This document shows positions 1-12,413 of a stretch of 64,000 bases of DNA, one piece after another (position 1 is the stretch's first letter; every line of letters begins with the position of its first letter). Under the pieces are notes generated by a model. That model made no database searches. It worked only from the letters and a program-made list of their open reading frames with translations, and was not told the origin of the DNA. Source of the stretch: Sthenelais limicola. Its lineage: Eukaryota; Annelida; Polychaeta; Phyllodocida; Sigalionidae. The position numbers and the translations under genes were made by a program. Location: the NCBI GenBank assembly GCA_942159475.1, contig OW804096.1, positions 89,445,784 through 89,509,783 of the forward strand, given 5' to 3'.

Positions 1-2420
1 GAAGCACTCAGAGGACACCACCTCCATACATGGGCTCTGATCAGAGAGAAATTGTAAATCAGATATCATCAATTCAACAGTAATTTGAAATGGCAGGAGT
101 GCACGCAAATGTTTAAAGTACATATCGCTCGTTCATGCTCCATCAATTCCCTGGTAGGGGCTGCCTTCGTTTTTGCGACAATAAGTAGAAATTTAAAAAG
201 AGAATCCCCAATAGAAGACTAAAGTGCAGAGCCTTGCAGCGTTAGAGATAGTAGTACCACTACCTTTTCGAAATCCAATCCCGGCGAAGCACTTAACTCA
301 TAAGTCTGAGATGAGATTGAAAAGGTGGAATGGAACCTTCTCAATATCATTAGAGCTACGTTATCAGCGGTCCCAATGTATAACACAGATACCTAAATCC
401 ATTAGAGTCAATTATCTCTCTCAAGAAAACAAACATGCTTAAAATCATTCATTGGATATCTATCTAAATCGTGTCTTTCTTTCTCTTCACCCACCAAGAT
501 AACCTACTCACAGTAATCACATCACGAGACTGACAAACGTACTTAAGATCCCATTCCCTTGATGGAAGTACCAGAAGTATCAAAATGCGCACCATGGCTG
601 CGAACTTGATTGCAATTAGGATAGGATTGCTGATAAGCTATTACTGGTTCGGTCCCATTTTTTGCCTGGATGAAAGGCTAATAACACCAGGGCAAGCTCC
701 ATGTTGATGCAACGGATTATGGCCTCATATTAACTGGTATTGGAAAAGAAGTTATGAGATAAATAAAGTGTATGTTCCTATACTCTGAGATCCCTATATC
801 AGTGACAGGACAAACATGCCGTCAAAAAATAATGAACTCGATGCTGTTCGGCACGGACCGCCATTTCCGTCAGTACCATCGAATAATCGACTTCGTGGCG
901 TTCTCCATTTTTATTAACAAGCCATTGCATTTTACAATCTAGTAAATGGGATTTAAACGCTTCCTTGGTGACTACGTATCAAGTTATATCCATAAAACAG
1001 TGGCTTAAGGAGCTTATTACTTTGGCCATTGACGTGAAAGGTGTATCAAACTCGGGTTTTTTTTTATTAAATTGCTATTACCAAATAGCGATACTGTTTA
1101 TTACTAACACGTCCAAGTAAACGTATCCTTGCAGATCTAAAATTGCATATCTGAGGTGAGGAAGCTTTGAAATGCTTAAGTCTGGAATCAATTTGCCTGA
1201 CATGTATTCCTAAATAAAGTGTGAGTAAATTTCAAGGTCATGAAAATGAAACAATGGTATTAAAAACAATTGCATAACGACATCCCAATAGACAATTAAA
1301 ATCACACTCATCTATAGACGCCATGTGTCTGAGATTTCAGTGACTAACAGACATCTTCCAGTGGACATAATACAACGATCTTAGATGCGTACACAGGATG
1401 AATACCGACTAAGGTGATGAGAGACGAGGGCCGGTGATAAATCGTCTTACCAAACCGGCCGTATTAATTTGTTTCTGGTCGAACCTTCCTCATCATAATC
1501 AATTTTGAAAATGCATTGGATTTCTGAGCCAGCATTATCGGATGTATGGTGTGATTGAGTACTTCCTGAACCAATCGTGTGCGCTAAAGAGGAATCAGCC
1601 ATTAGTTCTTTAGTATGAAAGGAGGATATCACCCAAGATAATTGCAGGGCATATGTTAAGATCAGAACTATAAGAAGGGACTGAGGTAGGAATATTGGCT
1701 CCCGACTTCAGTCTTGGGATTCATTTATCATCCTTGGGTTACAACGATGTCTGCTGTATGCATGCGAATAGTGCAAACTATTAACACTATGGGGAACTCA
1801 GCTCTCATGACCCATGCCATTTATTACTTCTTCTCGTTTGATATAACCTTTCACAGTAACAATGAAATATTCGTTCATCGAAATACTACACTTGTATACT
1901 TCACCTCTTTTATATCGTTCTTTCTATCAATATTAAAGAGGTCCCACAACGTTCACATCTCAAAACAAAATGATAATAAAGCTATTACATTGCAATACAA
2001 TAGTAGGTTAATTTGCACTGTCGGGGGTCTCCAAAGAGTCCCTCCCTTCATAATCAGTAACAGAAGTTTACAAAAGGTTTCGCCATAGATGGATGTTATA
2101 TAATCTACGAATTTGTAAGAAAAGAAAGAGCAAGAGGCAGATAAGAAGAGGAGTTGGGGTTAAAATTTGATTCTAAGATTACATGAAAAGTATCAAAATC
2201 CTTCACCTAGGCAATGTATTATATGTGTACAACTCAGAGTGAGAGTGATTATTTAACACATAAAGCTGTTTTTCAGTGGGTTCACTTTAATTGGTTTTAT
2301 GACCAGTCACTTGGAGGTAGCACTGCTTGCCTTCACCTAAATCATTGTCTTCTTGCATTGTTGAGTAAGGGTAGTGTACAGGTCATGGGTGAAAAACTGG
2401 TGATTCTGTGACCCATTGGA
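1..2420. other. Gene-free AT-rich stretch
   Basis: No recognisable gene, repeat array or RNA gene. The longest open frame (1714-2088, plus, 124 codons) is rich in Ile, Phe, Ser and Tyr, has no domain I recognise and looks like chance. Single-copy intergenic or intronic DNA is the best description. Confidence 0.5.
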
Positions 2421-2426
2421 TTTCAG

Positions 2427-2500
2427 CAGCCTCGATAGCTCCATTGGAAGGGCACTCACACAGAAAGGTCTCAGGTTCGGTTCCCAGCCTAAGGAAAGCT
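2427..2500 (+). mobile_element. tRNA-like SINE head
   Basis: An A-box-like stretch (GATAGCTCCATTGG) is followed about 35 bases later by a B-box-like stretch (AGGTTCGGTTCC). That is the internal RNA polymerase III promoter layout of a tRNA. The ends cannot form an acceptor stem and the anticodon arm is not evident, so this is more likely the head of a tRNA-derived SINE than a working tRNA gene. An AT-rich unrelated body follows. I see no clear tail or target duplication. Confidence 0.45.
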
Positions 2501-3585
2501 GTTTCCAGCAGATTCACTGCATATGTGTCAGCAATAACAAATTAAAATTCAATTTAACTTCCTTTGCTTGATCCACTAATTGGTCCATCGATGTATAATT
2601 GCCTCGATTTCCTGTGGTGCCATGGTACGTTAAGATACACTTCATTAAATAGTTGATTGATCTTCAGTTTCGGGAGTATTAGCATTTTTCTGTCCATATT
2701 TTACTAAAATAATCATTTATTATGACACGCATTCCCTTCTCTGTTGCTTGCATACAAGAGTAGAGTCTGGGTTTAATCCGGAGGACCGAGGTGACAGGCA
2801 GGCAGCTCATGCCTGATCCTCGTCAAGCTGAGATGGTAAAGGCCTCTCATTTGGTTAACCTGCTTAAATAATTAAGATATTTCAACAAAGACTTCTGAGA
2901 GGCTAGAATCTTATGGGTGAAAGTTACAGGAAAGACATCTGCACAATGTGTCTGACTTTGATCGTCATCCCTATACTGTGTGTTGTAAAGGGGGTGCAAT
3001 CATTTCACCAAGCATGCATATTCAGTGTTACACCATTTCATTGGCAATTTCACTTTAAGCTTAGTCCAAAATATTGAGCGATGAAATGTATCGCTGGTTT
3101 CAAAGAAAAAAAAACATGCCAGGAAGATGCTAATCGGTCGTCGTTCAGATGTCAATAATTCTTCTAGTCACTGCTCTCGTCGCCTTAGTGTTCAAGTTTT
3201 GAAATGGACCTAGAATTCAGTTTTTATCGATTTTCTGCCTGAATACTTTTGGGATAAAAGTGCGAAGGAAAGTGACAGACGAAAAATTGCCACCTCCTGC
3301 TTGAATGAAATCATCAACGATTCACAGAAGGTCATTTGCATTACAGGGGAAACAGAACATAGTTTCTATTTCTCCTGAAACCCTAACATTTCTAACATTT
3401 TAGTTTTAACCGAAGCAATGTCTGGATTACCGAAACAAGTATAATTTGCTTCGACAGTGATACTTGACTTTATGTCAGTAAACATGCAATTCGTAGTATC
3501 AGTTAGGAATAATAATAGTTCTCTTGATTTGAAACCACATATTTCACAAACGTTCAAGCAATAACTACCTTCTCTATTAGGCAGT
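2501..3585. other. Gene-free stretch between SINE heads
   Basis: Mostly featureless AT-rich DNA. Around 2770-2850 a word resembling a T-arm (GGGTTTAATCC) occurs, but without a matching A box; nothing else stands out. Confidence 0.4.
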
Positions 3586-3587
3586 AT

Positions 3588-3668
3588 GGCATGGCCAAGT
3601 GGTCTAAAGTGCTGGGTAGGCCCTGTAGCATGAGAATGTTGAGGGTTCGGACCTTGGCGCATGCTTTC
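3588..3668 (+). mobile_element. tRNA-Ser/Leu-like SINE head
   Basis: TGGCCAAGTGGTCTAAAG matches the A box and D-arm of type II (Ser/Leu) tRNAs, and GGTTCGGACC about 45 bases further on is a good B box. The longer gap suits a tRNA with a long variable arm. The 5' and 3' ends do not pair, so a SINE head or tRNA pseudogene is more likely than a functional tRNA. Its parent tRNA type seems to differ from that of the copy at 2.43 kb. Confidence 0.5.
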
Positions 3669-3669
3669 A

Positions 3670-6329
3670 CCTCCCCAGCCGTATGCACTGAACTTGCTTT
3701 GGTAATAAAGAATGTGTGAAAAATCACACTGTGCAAGGTGTTCCATAAAATCCCTTTGTAAAACATTCTATGGCGTGTCTTTTTAACATTAATTTCCTTG
3801 ATTTCAAAAACAGGGAATTCTGAATAAGAAAGATCATGACACAAAATCATTGATTTCACTTCTAAGTTGATAAAAACATCATTTGACGATGTTATTAAAT
3901 ATAAAGGGTCGTCTTGTTACTATTATTTGATTTAAACTGTATGGAAGTGAAAGGGGACATTTGGCGCCCGGCATGGACAACGGTTCTATCCTAATTTACA
4001 TTCCATCCAGGTTATGCAGGGATATCTCTATCCCCCAAAAGCCTACGAGCCATTAGAATTTATAATACCTTTCTGGGAAAACTCATTGCGCTGTCTTCCT
4101 ATAATTAATATCCTTTATCTCATTTCCGAATCGATAAGAAATGAATAAATATGACGATGTTATCATAGAGAGGACTAAAGAGAATGGTAGATAGATTTCA
4201 CCCCGAGAATATATGGACGTGTGTACCCGATGTTATAACACTCGCTTTTTATATTGGTTCCCTATGTATATTTTCATGTTGTTATACTTTGGTCAACAAA
4301 TTGTCAATCGCTTGTATATGGACTCCTACACTGTTTTGCAATCATTGACATAATAGATATTGATCAAGCTCTCGAATGGGCTCAAATATGTTTCCCTGAA
4401 TGTGCGTAGTCTCTGTCATAATTAGCCATGCTCCAAAGTAAACAAATAAATGCCATACTATTGACTGCGTATACACATGTTTACATCAAAACATGGTTGG
4501 GATCCCATATAAACCTACTGAAAGTACGAGGTAACAGTTTTCACCGACTTGACAGGACTATGAATAAGAGAGGAGGACTGATAAAACATTTAAAAAAACA
4601 CTATATGTCTACGTACCAATAATATAAATGAGAGTTATGTTACAGTAATCAAGATATTGAAGTCGTGGACTACGAAAGCCACTTCTCAGTCAACATTTAT
4701 ATACAGAGCCCACCTCCCTCCCCAACCACCACTAAAATTCTCTCCATCTGTTCCAAATGTTTCCGAAAAAGATCTATCCTTATGAGGGACAGCAATGTTG
4801 ATTTAATTACGAATAACTGTTCCAAAAGACCGCTAATCCCATATCTTGAAAAATATGGTTCGTTAAACTAATCTTGGTCCTGATAAAGACTATACCAACG
4901 ACAATGCGACTCTATTGAACGTAATCACAAGCTGGTGTAGATATGTATAGAAAGGTGGTACTTTGGTGTTACATCAGTGACCATAATTATTTCTTCTGAA
5001 GTTATTAAGAAGCGATAATCTCTTACCTAAAGTGATAGACTAGAATGTCTCTTAACTGTTCTCGATGATGGTAGAGTGAGTAGATTAATGAGGAATACAT
5101 TATTATTAGATATGATAATTTGTACGTAGGTTTATGAGCCCACTAATGAAGACTGCATGGAGAGAAGCGTGTGTAGTAGTGGTGTTCAGGGAACTGACTT
5201 TAGTTCGTTTTCATGGGTTATTGTGGTAGCATGTTAATGGTAGAAGTAAATACAATGTCCAATCACAATCAATAATAGTTAATTAAGCATAAATTGACCT
5301 ATGGTATTGAGGTCAGTCACGTGACGATGGGTCACCAATAAGAGCGTTAATCAATAAAATAGAAATACTGGTATGAATAATCAATAGAGTTCCCATAGTA
5401 TTATATTGGTTGTGTCATAGGCTAGGGGTAGACATGCTGGCAACGTTGAGGTGTTAGTTTTGTCCAGCTGGTGGCCTGTATGGATTAGCATGTCTAGACC
5501 TAGCCTCTTCCATGTGTTAATCACAAAGGCAACATAATATGGAGATAATAATTACCATGACTGTTAACATATATATGGACTTGTACAGTTCGTCAGAAAT
5601 ATGAATAATATATAACATGGAAGATGGATATTTAATAAAGATATGAATATTAATAATTCATACTATACAATGTGCATGCGGTAATGTAATGTAATAATAC
5701 ATAATCATATTTAATGTAAAAAGTGAACGTGATAATAGAAGGAATCAGCATTCTCTTTCTGGAAGGGTTTCGAGGAACATGGGTTTGACCCCAAAACAAG
5801 AGACTTAGACCTGACATTCATATATATATTTATATATGTGATGCTTGTGGTAACAGACTTACTAAAAGAGCAGCAGCAGACTATATGTTTAGATTAAGAA
5901 TCTTCATTCAGCTGATATTCATTTTGTAAAATATGAAAGTATGTTGGTATTGTATTAAAGATTTCTATTCAGCAATAGAACATTATGTAGCAGTTACACT
6001 TTTCTCAGGACGTGCTGAATTTACTTACAAAAGAGAGTAATTGTATTAATTGTATTAATCGGATGACAAAAACTTTTTACATACGTTCAAGTCTGATACA
6101 AGTACTAGAATAATAGTAAAATTTGTAAGAGCCTGGCACTTAGGCATTTTAAAAAGAAAAAAAGAAAAAGAAAAAAGAAATAATAAAGAAAGTTTAAAAT
6201 CCAATCCCAGCGTTGTGTCTAGTTTAAATAATACTAGTGGGTGGATCCTTCTTTTGTATATATTAAACATCCATAGAATAGTTCTTTCTCAACGAGAAGA
6301 GCCTTAATTAAATTTCAACACAAACCATC
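3670..6329. other. Gene-free AT-rich stretch
   Basis: No gene recognised. It holds a short TA/TTTATA microsatellite near 5820-5840 and an A/G-rich run near 6150-6180. Open frames here are short and low in complexity. Confidence 0.45.
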
Positions 6330-7376
6330 AAAAAATATTTTCCTCCAGACACCAGATCTCCCTTGTGTCATTAAATATACCTAAACAGAGTGTCTTGACT
6401 TCTTTAGAAAAAGGTTTTTTATCATTTAAATCTCTAATTTCAGGTGGTAACGAATTCCAAATGACTTTAACTCTTCCTATTAAACCTTTTCTAATATTGT
6501 CCTTTCTCCATGCACCTATCTACCTCCAATCTGCCATGGTCTCTTAGGTTGTAGTTATGTTCAACTGCTTCGATCATATTCTTACTTGTCCAGAACAGGT
6601 TTAAAATTCTATGGATTCTTCTATAACATAATGAAATCACTCCACAGTTTACATGTAATATATGGTTGGTTATTCTGACGTCCGCTCCTCTGCTTCTTAC
6701 ATTCTGAATCAGTCTCAGACATTTATTTTGAATTAGTTGCACTCGTCTTACATGTTGCTTAGATGACAAGTCTATAAAAAGATTTCACCAAAATCTAATA
6801 CTGGTAAAATATATGTTTTAAGAATTATATTTGCAATACCTTTCGTTACTTGATTCCTTATTTTTCTTAATCTCTGGTACATAAGTGTAGCTTTCATGCA
6901 TACTCCTGATATGTGTTTTGACATATTGAGGTGACAGTTCAGCAAGAAACCTAAATATCTGAATTTTGTCCATCTTTTCACCCTCAATATACAATTCGAA
7001 ATCTTCCTTTTTCTTGTTTCTTGTACCATAAAATATCTGTCTCTTGGTTTTCTTATTATTTGTTTTCAACCCATTCATTGTAACCCAGTTCTTAAACAAA
7101 TTTATATCATGTTGGGCTTCTATCAAGTCATTGTCATCACAAATTTTATGTACAATCACGCAGTCGTCTGCATACATTATTATTTTACTTTTAAACTCCA
7201 CATAACTCACATAATTTATATATATAATAAAAATAGAGGCCCCAATATACTATTACCCTGGGCCACGCCTGCTTTTAAAGGAAGTGTGTCAGACATTGCC
7301 TCGCCAAACCTAACCATCTGTTTTCTATCTTTAGAGTAAGTTATTATTAAATCTGCTAGCCACTTACCATTTAAAA
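6330..7376 (-). pseudogene. CR1/Jockey-like LINE reverse transcriptase, 5'-truncated and frameshifted
   Basis: Read on the minus strand, this is the C-terminal half of a non-LTR retrotransposon reverse transcriptase. In order it shows a block ending GVAQGN-ILGPL (RT motif B, near 7250), the catalytic motif MYADDCVIV (near 7170), a thumb region with ILPVLDFG (near 6800), an IQNKCLRLIQ helix (near 6720) and the usual tail IWNSLPPEIRDL (near 6440). The protein is spread over at least three frames. One shift lies in the TA/T-rich run near 7215-7235 and another near 6770-6820. No endonuclease domain is present, so the copy is truncated at its 5' end, as is common for LINEs. It cannot encode a working enzyme. 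The CR1/Jockey group is inferred from motif wording; a related clade is possible. Confidence 0.75.
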
Positions 7377-7926
7377 ATCAGATCAGAAACATTAGTCTAA
7401 GTTCATTTGTATTTAATTAAGTGTAAGTCAGAAGTGAAACAAGGTAGAAATGTATGTAGTTTAACATAGATGTAAAAACGAATAAAATGTTAAATAAAAA
7501 TGTGAAATGCTCTGACTGATATTTGGTTATGATATACAGGTCACCAGTTGTACACACAAATGTATACATGTACAGTTAAAGTCATAATGTTTATTTGGTA
7601 GTTTCCATACAACATATTAGTTTGTAGCTTTATATACTCTTTAAAAAAGGAGGATTAGTAATCGTTTCATCAGCTCTCAATGACCATCCAAGGATTAATC
7701 TTAAGCCATTGTTTTGTAGAAGTTGCAGCCTTTTGAATTACTGAAAACCAAGATTTATGAAGAAACTGTACCATGCTCTAATACTGGTAACATAGAAGTC
7801 TTGTAAATAAGACTAAGAAAAATAATTTTTCTGTAATATAAATTCTGTCTACGAGGAACGAGATATTACTGATATCCCGATCAATGATCAGGAATTACTT
7901 TAACAAGAAAATATTACTAAGGGGGT
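7377..7926. other. Spacer between two LINE remnants
   Basis: AT-rich DNA with no recognised feature. It separates two LINE fragments that lie on opposite strands, so they are separate insertions or a rearranged one. Confidence 0.4.
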
Positions 7927-8335
7927 TGTGGTTGAAATTCTGAACTCAATCGAGTTGGAAAAGAGTAATGTTAGTGGAATCATGCCAAAAAAATCCCTTT
8001 GCAATGTTTGAACATTAGCATCGATATCTGTGTGTCTCTATCAAACAATGTAAGAAATCATAGTGTTTTTCTTAAAGGCTGGAAGACAACCCTGGTATCT
8101 TTAATCCAAAAGAGAAGAAATGCTCACAATATTGACGACCACAGACCTCCATTGATCCCAACAGTACAAGGAAAAGGTTTCGAAATTCTTTTCCAAAAGA
8201 AACTAAAGATAATTTATTATCTCATTCACAGCTTGGCTTCTGGCAAGGACGTGGGACAGATGCTGCGATTTCAAAACTGTTCTTGAGAACTATGTTGCAT
8301 AAAGATAGATAACAAGGGCACTGAAGGTGAATATT
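7927..8335 (+). pseudogene. LINE reverse transcriptase remnant (N-terminal RT region)
   Basis: On the plus strand the frame reads like the start of a LINE RT domain. VVEILNSIELEKSNVSGI resembles the usual block before the fingers. After a frame change come FLKGWKTTLVSLIQKRR (a W-K-x-x-L-V-x-L-I-x-K block) and DDHRPPLIPT...GKGFEILF (the RPI-SL...KI-E block). Another shift leads to QGRGTDAAISKLFLRTML, which fits the Q-G-F-R-x-G-T-x-x-A-I block. There are at least two frameshifts and a stop at about 8015. The catalytic core is missing. This is an old dead fragment. Clade is uncertain, possibly the same broad CR1/Jockey/I group as the neighbour at 6.3-7.4 kb. Confidence 0.6.
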
Positions 8336-10660
8336 TTAGTTTTTTTAGCCCATACATGGTTCAAATATTATATGTAGAGCATTATGCATATTAAACCAAT
8401 TAAACTGTGTAAAATTTCCTTTTGATTGATGTATAATATATGACTGTAACATTGTTAGGTGATTTTTGACGATTTTTCAAAAATTGAAATAATCAGCAGA
8501 ATCGCATATTTATTGTTTTTTGTATAAATATTAGCAAATTACACCATGAGAAATATGTTGTTCACCAAAGTACATATCAAATCATAAATTATAGCACATG
8601 ATCGGTATCAATTTGCAGCAAAAACTTCAAGTCTAGCCATGAAAACAGTTGTATCACAAATTGCCTTGCCTTCAGGGTATTTTGTGCAGTGATATCACTA
8701 TTCCGTTAGTAACCAGTATTAATCAGACATTCACAGTATTTGTAGTTCTCGTGTGGATTATTACATCACGTGTTTTAATTTCCTATAATACTAGAGAGGG
8801 TGAAGAGAGATACAATAATGCTCATATTGTATTTTAATGAATACAAATGCTTGAAGACAGATTTCTTGTGCCACTGTCATGGTCGGCATAGCCTTCAATG
8901 TTTTACATTTGAAACTGTCCTAGGATATTACATCTATGATGCGCACTGATTTCAGAGTTCTAATGGGAATTCTTATAAATATGCTCAACATTGGTACTGT
9001 GCCTTACGTTCCAATCTTCAGCGCTCAGGGAACCTTTGACATAATGAATAACATTGTTATGCCTAATGTTTATTTGGCATATCGAACTGTCGACCTTATT
9101 CAGTAAATCAGTCGGTGTCCATCGTGGTAAACATAAGAACGCGTTATAAGTGTTGCAGTTTTACAGTTAGACCACGTGAGGACTACAAATACTAAGAATG
9201 TATCGGAATAGTTATATCACTGCACGAAATATTCCCGAAGGCAATGCAAATTGTCATACGAACATTGTCATAAGAACATTGACTTTTATGAGTTTCCTCA
9301 CAACTTTGATTTTATGATGCAAATAAATGAAAAAATATGTGGTTCACCCCAGAAGTTGATAAAGCGAGATATCAGAGAACGATAGAGAGAACATTAATTT
9401 CTCATGGGAATTTATAATTGTAATTGGTAAATTCCGTTTGCAACGTAGTTTCTATCTGACGGCAAGACGCTGAATAAAATATCCGCAGAACGAAGGAAGT
9501 AAAGGAAATGTATCTGGAACTGGGAGGGCAATTTGAGAGCTATCATGAATCAAATAGGTAGTGAGAATACTATAACGTACAGCCATTGGTAAATAGTCCA
9601 AAACACTAATCGAATTCCCAGCCCTCTTTGCAAGGACGGATATGACTTTTGGAACAGGAATGAAGTCGAAGCCACCACGCTTTCAAGGACCGATGGGTTA
9701 TAGATCACTCGGGGAATTGGGGCTTGTGACTTCAATGATGAAAAAAATAGGCGGCCCAAACATCAGGACACGAACGACGGGCAACCTAGATTCTAGTATA
9801 CTCCTAGTGTGACATTGAAAAGCGAAGGCAAATCATGAGAGGACGAGTGAGTTGATTCAATACAGATTAGGTTACACAAAGAGCTTCAAGATATACGCCA
9901 AGTCAATATATGCAGTAAAACACTTCCTTAAATCGCATTATGCAATATGAGGAATTTGCTTTTTCATTCAAAACATCTCTTGTCTCCCTATGACGTGGGT
10001 AAAAAGCAGCCGTAATTCTCCCTTTGTAGATGTATTATACTATAGAGGAGGGAATGCTAAAGTAGTGTTCCTTTACCAAAAAACTAACGCATGTGTACGA
10101 TGTATTAAAGCTTTGCAAATGGCATATTTGCTCACCATTTATAGTTCTACGTTTTTAAGCATCTCCTTTTACAGCAAATCGTCTGTGATCTATAAGTGAA
10201 TGAACCTGGAGCAAAGCCTTATACTATGGTAAACTGTGAACTGTGAGTCTTTCGCTGGATAATTAGCACATCCGACCCATTCAACAGTGTGAGGCAACTG
10301 ACATGAAAAGCACAGTCCGATGCACCTATGGCAATAAAGAAGAGAAGTGAGATCTGTTGGAAGGCGGATCTACTGATAAAGAGAGAAAGGATGCAATGAG
10401 GCAAAATGATGGCGGATACAAGGGCAGAGACACTAACCACTCATGGTCCTTCAGTGTTAGATGTGCTTGGTACTGAGTGCTTCAGTCAGGGAGGGGGTCA
10501 AAAGACCAATGTTGGTGGCCCTGGTTTGTGTCGGGCCTTTACATCGAATCAGTCTCTACTAGCATAATTACGAAGGCACCACTCTGGATACTTCGACTGC
10601 ATGAAAAGGTCCTATACCCTAAGGCTGATTGCGATCTCAGCCTCTTTTAGGCATGATTTA
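8336..10660. other. Gene-free AT-rich stretch
   Basis: Nothing recognised apart from a small tandem duplication near 9248-9275 (TGTCATA-CGAACAT units of about 14 bp). Open frames are short and not protein-like. Confidence 0.45.
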
Positions 10661-10665
10661 TACCA

Positions 10666-10709
10666 AAAACCTGTCCTCGTTGTTTTAAAACCTGTCCTCG
10701 TTGTTTTAA
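10666..10709. repeat. 21-bp tandem duplication
   Basis: Two adjacent, essentially identical copies of a unit beginning AAACCTGTCCTCGTTG. A simple local duplication with no other features. Confidence 0.7.
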
Positions 10710-10875
10710 GTCCCTTATATTTATGTAGTGTAATATTTAGTTCCCGGAATTAAAGAAATATGCAGATGTCACTACCTAGCGGCTCCTATACAATCGTTAT
10801 ATATTTTTTTAATGTAGTGTTAGTATGGATGTCTTTGTGCATGATTATCAACATGTACAATTCCATTTTCTGTTA

Positions 10876-11235
10876 GGCCAACAAAAAGAATAGGTGTGTT
10901 TCCGATTTATCTGGCTGAAAACTAGGTTGGGGGGGTGGTAACTTTTTTTTTTTTGTTAATTTTTTTTGTTTGGAAACCACCTCCCAGGAACTGAAAAAAA
11001 TATCTTTTTCATAACAATAGTTGTTTTGAATATGGGAAATGTGCTTTTTGACAGTTTTGGGTTAGGAAAACCCGTTTTCCTGCTTTTGTAAGCTTTTTTG
11101 GTCAAAAAATCCAAAAAAAGTAAGATATGATGGGGAAAAAACCAGGTATGGTAAAAAAACTTTTAGGTAGGTTAAGGTTTTTCTAGGTAGGGGGGGGGGG
11201 GGGTAAATCGGAAACACACCTATTTATTTTTGGCC
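10876..11235. mobile_element. Foldback (MITE-like) element, about 360 bp
   Basis: The ends form an inverted repeat of about 32 bp: GGTGTGTTTCCGATTTA lies near 10893-10909 and its reverse complement at 11204-11220, and the match extends outwards through a GGCCA-type terminus (10876-10880 and 11232-11235). The interior is non-coding and low in complexity, with T runs and a G run of about 14 bases at 11190-11203. There is no transposase. I could not fix a target-site duplication. A non-autonomous DNA element is the likeliest explanation. Confidence 0.6.
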
Positions 11236-11473
11236 TTATGTTATAGATGTTTTGAGTTGGATACTAAAGCACTGTTATTGTTAAGTGAATGTTGAAAAAG
11301 TAATAAGTGGATAAAATGTATTCATTATAAAACGGAAGACAGAGATTTATTTTATAATTTTTATTTCGTAGTGGGGAGAGGATTTTCATTTTAAAATATA
11401 TGTAAATCACTTTCTGGAATAGTCAATGTCTGTTGAAATTGTCGTGCACGTCTGAACAAGTCCCAAACCTGCG

Positions 11474-11685
11474 TCAGAGTTGGAGAAAAGCTCTATGGAC
11501 GGAGGTAGTTTGTGAGGGCATGGGCGTAAGATAAGAAGAGACTGCGTCAGTTCGCCAGGTTCCGTGGGATTTCACATCCTGAATCCTAGGTGTGGAAGGC
11601 GAAATACGCCCCACCTCGGCGAAGCGAATGTAGAGAATTTGCTGATGGGTCAGCCCCCACGATGGTCAGGAGGTCACGCCACTGC
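11474..11685 (-). pseudogene. Tyrosine recombinase C-terminal part, frameshifted
   Basis: This stretch completes the recombinase of the entry at 11686-12405 in two further frames. The first (about 11588-11690) carries the catalytic HxxR box as HSLRRGGA (near 11620-11630) and then meets a stop at 11587-11589. The second (about 11474-11580) carries HGTWRTDAVSSYL, which fits the W-R and the nucleophilic Tyr at the end of tyrosine recombinases (near 11531-11560), and ends at the stop 11474-11476. All catalytic landmarks can therefore be seen, but not in one frame. An 8-bp perfect tandem duplication (GAATGTGA twice, 11694-11709) sits at the first break; on its own it does not restore phase, so another small indel must be near. 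Confidence 0.65.
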
Positions 11686-12405
11686 CTAGCAAAGAATGTG
11701 AGAATGTGAAAAAGTGAAAAGGGGATCCTCCATCCTCCTCCTTTTTGATGCTAGGAAGTGGGCGTGGAATGCAGCGACTGGGCAGAAGACATTGCTGAGT
11801 TTCATGAGAGAGATGACTGTGGGCGTTGATGATACTTGCATGGTCTTAGACCACTTGAGGTCGATGAGGAGCCTCTCATGAGTGACTCTGAGATCCCCAA
11901 AGGTGAGATGTCTTGATGAATCGAACTGGCTGATGGATCTGGGGGCCAGATTCGACTGACGCAAGAAAGCCTCTAACATCAGGATTATAGCTAAAGTGGT
12001 GTGAGTTGGGTAAGGACGAGAGGCCGCGGCCGATAAGCACGCCCCAACGATGGCTGGCGTCACTGGCAGCTTAGGAGAAGGAATATGTCGTACAGTGAGC
12101 TGTATCCCTCTGAGGGCGTTGGCAACTCTGTTGTCGTTAAATGGTTTGACGTCGAGGTTGGAAGCTTTATAGAATGATCGGAGGAGGCTGAGAGAGTTGG
12201 CAATAGATGGAGGAGCAGATCCGTTAAGTCGCAGGTACTCAGCAAACCAGCAGATGTGGCGTGGTGACGGTCTATTGTAATTGATGTGAAGGTGGGAACA
12301 GAACGCCAGGAATAGTGTGGCCGCCGAGTCCCTATTCTTGACCGTACCTGGACGAAGAGCGGATCGCTGCCTGTGTTGAGCTGCTCTAGCCAGCCTGGCC
12401 GACAT
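11686..12405 (-). CDS. Tyrosine recombinase, N-terminal and core-start region (Ngaro/DIRS type)
   Basis: The 239 codons form the N-terminal SAM-like DNA-binding region (about residues 20-100, with PGTVKNRDSAATLFLAFC and the YLRLNGSAPPSI block) and the start of the catalytic domain. The first catalytic Arg lies in EAFLRQSNLAP (about residue 150). In these elements the recombinase inserts a circular cDNA by phosphotyrosine chemistry instead of an integrase. The frame ends early, before the HxxR and Tyr boxes, which follow in other frames down to 11474. The ATG lies 8 bases after the stop of the RT/RNase H frame, so translation may depend on reinitiation. The product as it stands would be inactive. 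The family call is firm; the Ngaro subgroup is inferred. Confidence 0.8.
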   Translation of the reverse strand: MSARLARAAQHRQRSALRPGTVKNRDSAATLFLAFCSHLHINYNRPSPRHICWFAEYLRLNGSAPPSIANSLSLLRSFYKASNLDVKPFNDNRVANALRGIQLTVRHIPSPKLPVTPAIVGACLSAAASRPYPTHTTLAIILMLEAFLRQSNLAPRSISQFDSSRHLTFGDLRVTHERLLIDLKWSKTMQVSSTPTVISLMKLSNVFCPVAAFHAHFLASKRRRMEDPLFTFSHSHILC

Positions 12406-12413
12406 TGATTTAC

